From contig DASSVP010000051.1 in assembly GCA_035705985.1 (NCBI GenBank), forward strand, positions 1-9,263: a stretch of 9,263 nt of DNA, given 5' to 3'. How positions within the stretch are numbered: position 1 is the stretch's first letter; every line of letters starts with the position of its first letter. The notes beneath the pieces were generated by a model. It saw only the letters and a program-made list of their open reading frames with translations. It did not search any database and was not told the DNA's origin. This DNA comes from JACVRW01 sp035705985 (GTDB lineage Bacteria; Actinomycetota; Thermoleophilia; Solirubrobacterales; Thermoleophilaceae). Of this stretch, positions 5,529 through 9,263 are shown in pieces. The position numbers and the translations under genes were made by a program.

Positions 5529-6764
5529 CTAGCGGTCCTTGCGTTGGTTCGGCACCCGGCCCGCTTCGCTGCCCTTTTCCTGGGCCGGGCCGCCGGGGGG
5601 CACGATGCCCAGGACTCTCATCGCCTTCAGGCCCAGTGAGAGGCGTTCGCGGCCGTCGGTTGAGGAGACGTCCAGGGTGGTCAGCTCCTTTACGCGCTCC
5701 AGCCGGTAGCGCACGGTGTGCCGGTGGGTGAAGAGCTTCTCGGAGGTCTTCGCCACGTTGCCGTCGGCGTCCAGGAAGGTCTCGAGCGTGCGCACGAGCT
5801 CGGTCTCGTACTGGTCGTCGTACGCCACGAGCGGCGCCACCGTCTCCTCGAAGAAGCCCTGGAGCTCGCGCGGGTCCTCCGCCATCGCCGGCAGCAGCAG
5901 GCGGTACGCCCCCGTCTCCTCGAACGACAGCTCCGGCAGCCCGCGCGCCTCCGCGACGTTCGCCGCCAGCAGCGCCTCGGCGCCGGCTCGGTGCATGTCG
6001 GCCGGCTCGGTCGTGTGGCGACTGCGCGCGATCGTCACCGCGAAGCCGGGCAGGTTCGCCTCGAGCTCGTTCAGCACTGCGGTCGCGGCCCGGCGGCCGG
6101 GCGCGGGGTCGGCGCCGGGCACGACGATCACGAGCTCGCGCTCGGGCCCGTGGTGCGACCAGCCGGCCTCGGCCAGCGCCGCCAGCGAGCCGCGCTCGAT
6201 CGCGCGCGCGCCGCGCTCCGCGAGCGTCAGCACACGCGCGCGCCAGTCACCCTCCTCGGGCCCGTGCGGCCGCGCCCGCACGACCAGCGCGGTGGCGCCG
6301 CCCAGCAGGTCGCAGCCCAGCTCGCCCGCGCGCGCCACGATGTTCTCCCGGTCGGTGATCCGCCGTGCGAGCAGGTCCTGGATGAAGTCGCCGACCGCCG
6401 CCTCGGTCGCCCGCTCCGGCGCGCGCGACCGCTCCAGCTCCAGCCCGATCAGGTTCCCCACCAGCCGCAGCAGCGCACCCGGCGGCTGCTCGCCGCGCGG
6501 GCGGTAGCGCAGGCGGCCCACCTCGGCGTCCGCCACGCGCAGCTCCACGTTCTCCGTGCCCGCCTCGCCGGCCATCACCGCGCGCTCGTCCTCGGGGGAC
6601 GCGCACGCCACCGCCAGCACGCTGCTACCCGTGTCGAGCACGATCACGCTCGCATCGAGCGCCCGGCCAGCCGCCCGCGCCACCGCGGGCAGGCCGGCGC
6701 CCGACTCAACTGCCTCCGAGACCTCGTCGAGGGCCTCCAGGAATGAGCGCGTCTGCGTGGGCAT
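5529..6764 (-). CDS. PucR/CdaR-family transcriptional regulator
   Basis: A 411-residue cytoplasmic regulator. Residues about 5-115 form a variable GAF-like sensor region. Residues about 150-285 look like the GGDEF-like CdaR middle domain. Residues about 318-385 are the PucR C-terminal helix-turn-helix: TLETFLDADGNVAKTSEKLF (326-345) followed by THRHTVRYRLERVKEL. The last 25 residues are a Pro/Gly/charged tail. Family members sense small molecules and control purine, carbohydrate or nitrogen genes; this one's ligand is unknown. The ATG at 6764 shares its A with the preceding stop (TGATG), so it is translationally coupled to the small membrane protein and to the DedA-PAP2 gene. A longer open frame extends to 7109, but that part is antisense-like noise over the neighbours. 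It probably regulates its own operon, as such fused regulators often do; that is inference. Confidence 0.9.
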   Translation of the reverse strand: MPTQTRSFLEALDEVSEAVESGAGLPAVARAAGRALDASVIVLDTGSSVLAVACASPEDERAVMAGEAGTENVELRVADAEVGRLRYRPRGEQPPGALLRLVGNLIGLELERSRAPERATEAAVGDFIQDLLARRITDRENIVARAGELGCDLLGGATALVVRARPHGPEEGDWRARVLTLAERGARAIERGSLAALAEAGWSHHGPERELVIVVPGADPAPGRRAATAVLNELEANLPGFAVTIARSRHTTEPADMHRAGAEALLAANVAEARGLPELSFEETGAYRLLLPAMAEDPRELQGFFEETVAPLVAYDDQYETELVRTLETFLDADGNVAKTSEKLFTHRHTVRYRLERVKELTTLDVSSTDGRERLSLGLKAMRVLGIVPPGGPAQEKGSEAGRVPNQRKDR

Positions 6765-6991
6765 CACGCGTAGGTGTCGTAGGTCCAGACGATCGCGAGG
6801 CCGATCGCGGCCCCGATGCCGAGCAGCGTGCCCAGCACGTACAGCGTGAGCACGCCGGCGGCCATCTTCTCCCACACGCGCCCATAGCAGCGCATCGACG
6901 GAAGCAGGATCAGCATCACGTAACAGAGCAGCACGAGCAGCGCCGAAAGCCCGATGACGATCTCTGTGCTGGAGAAGTCGAGGTTGCCCAT
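6764..6991 (-). CDS. Small two-helix membrane protein
   Basis: 75 residues with two hydrophobic segments, about 11-31 (IVIGLSALLVLLCYVMLILL) and 44-70 (AAGVLTLYVLGTLLGIGAAI and on). A short hydrophilic hairpin with SMRCYGRVWEK joins them, and the end is WTYDTYA. The basic residues in the hairpin suggest it faces the cytoplasm with both termini outside. The start ATG at 6991 overlaps the DedA-PAP2 stop as TGATG, and its own stop overlaps the PucR start the same way. No Shine-Dalgarno site is evident, so it depends on coupled translation. I do not recognise a named family. Its place suggests a partner or modulator of the DedA-PAP2 protein. Confidence 0.8.
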   Translation of the reverse strand: MGNLDFSSTEIVIGLSALLVLLCYVMLILLPSMRCYGRVWEKMAAGVLTLYVLGTLLGIGAAIGLAIVWTYDTYA

Positions 6992-8586
6992 CACGCACCG
7001 CGCGCGACCGCGGATTCCCGGGATTCCTCCGCGCGCCGCTCCCCATTGTGGCGGAAGTAGTCGACGACGAGGGCGATTCCGGCCAGCAGCGAGAAGATCG
7101 CCGCCGCAAGGCCCCAGCCGCCGACTACGTCCGACCACCAGTGCGCGCGCAGGTACACGCGCGAGACCCCGACCGCCGTCGCTATCCCCAGCGCGATGAA
7201 GACGAGCGTCCCGCTGGTCAGCAGCCCGAGCCTGCGCGTGAGCATCACCGCCGCCGCCACCCACGCCGCGCCGTAGGCCGCGTGGCCGCTCGGGTACGCG
7301 TGCCCGGTCGTGCGGACGAGCGGCTCGCCCGGGCGCGGACGCGCGATCGCGTCCTTCGTCACGTGAACCGCGATGTAGACGAGCACGAGCCCGACCACCA
7401 GCACGATCGCCTCTGGATAGCGGCGCTTCACGAGCAGCGGCACGCACGTGGCCGCCACCAGCGCGGCGACCGTCGGGAACGCGCCGAGCGTGGTCACGAC
7501 CTTCGCGACGTCCACGAGCACGCTCATCCGCAGCTCGTCCACGAGGTCGAGCAGCTCGGAGTCGAACGGGGTCGGCGTGAGCGTCCGGTCGAGCTCGGTG
7601 ATGTAGACGACGAAGAAGAACAGCCCGACACCGCCGATGGCAAGGAGCGTCGTCAGTTCGAGGCCGAGCTCGCCCGGCGTGACGCGGTCGCGTGTGAAGC
7701 GCGCGTAGGGCGCGGCGAACCTCGCCGCCGGACGCACGACGTGCCGATACACGGGAGCACCGATCGCGAACAGCGGGCGCACGAGCGGGTTACGCCTGTG
7801 CTTCAGGAACCACTCCTTGATCGCCTCTCGGCGCCGGTATGCGTAGACCACGCCGACGATCACCGACACCGTCACCCCGAAGCCGAACACCGCCTGGCCG
7901 GCGATCTTCGCGACCCGGTCGAACGACTGCCAGAAGATGTAGCCGAGCACGCAGAACACGGTCGCCCAGAGGCCGGTGCCGACGATGCTGTACGGAATGA
8001 AGCGCCGGTACGGCAGGCCCGACGATCCGGCGATGAACGGCGCGAGCGCCCGGACCAGCCCGATGAAGCGGCCGATCAGGATCGTCTTGCCGCCGTGGCG
8101 GTCGAAGTAGGACTCCACCTGCTGGAGCCGCTCCTCGGTGATCTTCAGCTTCGGCCCGTGGCGCTCGAGAAAGCTCCGGCCGAGTCGGCGGCCGATGTAG
8201 AAGCTCGTCGTGTCGCCGAGCACCGCGCACAGCCACACGAGCCCGATCAGCGGGAGCAGCTGGATCTCGCCCTGCCCGGCGACGACGCCGCCGGCGATCA
8301 CGACCGTCTCGCCGGGCGCCACGAGCCCTACGAACGCGCCCGTCTCGAGGAACGCCAGCACGGCGACCAGCGCGTACGTCCACGGGCCCAGCGCGACCGC
8401 GACGTCCTCGATTACCTTCTTCGGATCGGGCAGCGAGCCGAGCACGCCACTCGCGTAGATAGCCAGGACCAGCGCGATCAAGATGCCGATCCCCTTGCGC
8501 TCGACGCTCAGCCTGCGCCAGCGCCAGACGAGAAACGCCACCACGAGGGCGGCGGCCACGGCGGCGATCATCTCGCGGGCGGACAC
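6991..8586 (-). CDS. DedA-PAP2 fusion membrane protein (putative lipid-carrier flippase/phosphatase)
   Basis: 531 residues, strongly hydrophobic. Residues about 60-260 are a DedA domain: FLETGAFVGLVAPGE (79-93) and GDTTSFYIGRRLG (124-136), then GRFIGLVRALAPFIAG (172-187) with the conserved arginines. Residues about 310-510 are a PAP2 phosphatase with all three motifs: KDAIARPRP (411-419), PSGH (432-435) and SRVYLRAHWWSDVVGG (475-490), so the active site looks intact. DedA proteins have been reported to move undecaprenyl phosphate across the membrane; membrane PAP2 enzymes remove a phosphate from undecaprenyl or phosphatidylglycerol phosphates. A combined role in recycling a lipid carrier is inferred. 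A GTG at 8586 is taken as start, with ATG 8571 possible; it is 17 bp after the ispE stop. The tail after 512 is polar. Confidence 0.92.
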   Translation of the reverse strand: MSAREMIAAVAAALVVAFLVWRWRRLSVERKGIGILIALVLAIYASGVLGSLPDPKKVIEDVAVALGPWTYALVAVLAFLETGAFVGLVAPGETVVIAGGVVAGQGEIQLLPLIGLVWLCAVLGDTTSFYIGRRLGRSFLERHGPKLKITEERLQQVESYFDRHGGKTILIGRFIGLVRALAPFIAGSSGLPYRRFIPYSIVGTGLWATVFCVLGYIFWQSFDRVAKIAGQAVFGFGVTVSVIVGVVYAYRRREAIKEWFLKHRRNPLVRPLFAIGAPVYRHVVRPAARFAAPYARFTRDRVTPGELGLELTTLLAIGGVGLFFFVVYITELDRTLTPTPFDSELLDLVDELRMSVLVDVAKVVTTLGAFPTVAALVAATCVPLLVKRRYPEAIVLVVGLVLVYIAVHVTKDAIARPRPGEPLVRTTGHAYPSGHAAYGAAWVAAAVMLTRRLGLLTSGTLVFIALGIATAVGVSRVYLRAHWWSDVVGGWGLAAAIFSLLAGIALVVDYFRHNGERRAEESRESAVARGA

Positions 8587-8603
8587 GACGCTCGCAGCGT
8601 ACG

Positions 8604-9263
8604 TCAGCGCGACTCGGTCACGAGCGCGCCCGGGATGGCCGAGGCCGCTGCCTCCGCCGCGACGCGATCCGCGAAGAGTCCGAAGCAGGTGGGGCCGGAG
8701 CCGCTCACGGCGGCGCCGAGCGCGCCGGCATCGCGGAGCGCGTCCAGCGTCGGCTCGAGGTCGGGTCGCAGGGAGAGGGCCGCGCGCTGGAGGTCGTTCT
8801 CGAGGGCGGCGGCGAGGTCGCGAGGACCGGCGGCGCTCGCCGCGATGTCCTTGAGCCGGGCCGCTTCGAGGTAGGCTCGGGCGGCGTCGAGGCGGTCGAG
8901 CTCGGCGTACACGGCGGCTGTCGAGAGCCCTTCCGGGTGGGGGACGACGACGGCGGTGAAGGCGGGTAGCTCCATCGGCTCGATGCGCTCGCCGGTCCCC
9001 TGGACGAGCGCGTGGCGCGGCACGAGCTGGCTCGGAACGTCGGAGCCCAGGTCGGCCGCGAGCCGGAGGAGCTCCTGTTCGGCGAGAGCGTGCCCGCTGA
9101 GCTCGTTGGCGATGCGCAGCGTGGCGGCGGCGTCGGCGCTGCCCCCGCCGAGCCCGGCGGCGACGGGGATGCGCTTCCTGATCGTCAGAGCGAGCGGCGG
9201 CAGCTCGCGCCCGGCGCGCGAGCGGAACTCCCTGAGGGCGCGCGCGGCGAGGTTGTCGCCCGG
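8604..9263 (-). CDS. ispE: 4-diphosphocytidyl-2-C-methyl-D-erythritol kinase, 5' end outside window
   Basis: The last 219 residues of a GHMP kinase of the MEP isoprenoid pathway. It uses ATP to phosphorylate CDP-methylerythritol at the 2-hydroxyl. The visible part starts at PGDNLAARAL, which in the family lies some 60-70 residues from the N-terminus. It includes the ATP loop PVAAGLGGGSADAA (33-46 of the visible part), LGSDVP with the likely catalytic Asp75, and the C-terminal glycine-rich motif SGSGPTCFGLF (187-197). Around 78-85 the usual Phe-Phe and Gly residues after DVP are replaced (SQLVPRHA), a mild departure. The gene is the first of the visible run and is followed by the DedA-PAP2 gene 17 bp later, so the two are probably co-transcribed. 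Confidence 0.95.
   Translation of the reverse strand, partial: PGDNLAARALREFRSRAGRELPPLALTIRKRIPVAAGLGGGSADAAATLRIANELSGHALAEQELLRLAADLGSDVPSQLVPRHALVQGTGERIEPMELPAFTAVVVPHPEGLSTAAVYAELDRLDAARAYLEAARLKDIAASAAGPRDLAAALENDLQRAALSLRPDLEPTLDALRDAGALGAAVSGSGPTCFGLFADRVAAEAAASAIPGALVTESR

Noticed and set aside
6765..7109. N-terminal extension of the PucR-type regulator
   Set aside because: The extended frame overlaps two supported membrane-protein genes and has no domain. The ATG at 6764 forms a TGATG overlap and begins the sensor region.
7048..8874. 608-codon plus-strand open frame
   Set aside because: It lies opposite the DedA-PAP2 gene, which has all expected motifs. The plus-strand reading is low-complexity Arg/Asp/His-rich.
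1..9263. CRISPR array, toxin-antitoxin pair or multi-gene defence system
   Set aside because: No regularly spaced repeats, no paired small toxin/antitoxin genes and no defence enzymes are visible apart from the single HNH-type protein.

Overview
The window reads as chromosomal DNA of a high-GC actinomycete, most likely a member of the Thermoleophilia (Solirubrobacterales-like). Three things suggest this. The left-edge gene has the N-terminus typical of collagen-like exported proteins of that group. The SnoaL-like genes begin with MSQEN. The MEP-pathway gene ispE, a tRNA-Gln, glmU and prs lie close together on one strand, as is usual in Actinomycetota. The taxon is inferred from sequence style only; no marker tree was possible.

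Right two thirds (about 2182-9263), all on the minus strand and read from high to low coordinates. First comes ispE (5' end outside the window), then 17 bp later a DedA-PAP2 fusion membrane protein, a 75-residue two-helix membrane protein and a PucR-type regulator. The last three are joined by TGATG stop/start overlaps and look like one operon. Next come tRNA-Gln(UUG), an HNH-type protein, glmU and prs; glmU and prs are joined by an ATGA overlap. The theme is precursor supply for the cell envelope: isoprenoid units (IspE), probable lipid-carrier recycling (DedA-PAP2), UDP-GlcNAc (GlmU) and PRPP (Prs). The HNH gene interrupts this housekeeping run. A 20-bp inverted repeat that fits the Gram-positive/actinobacterial LexA (SOS) box lies exactly across its possible start codons.

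Left third (1-2181) is an accessory zone with much gene decay. It holds a collagen-like exported protein (minus strand, 3' end outside the window), two short remnants of tandem SnoaL-like genes, and one intact SnoaL-like gene at 1305-1715. It also holds a probably frameshifted small minus-strand gene, an orphan C-terminal fragment, and the C-terminal piece of a tyrosine recombinase next to the end of prs.

No rRNA, CRISPR array, complete insertion sequence or complete defence system is visible. The observations most worth following are the putative SOS box on the HNH gene and the operon coupling ispE to a DedA-PAP2 fusion, a small membrane protein and a PucR regulator.
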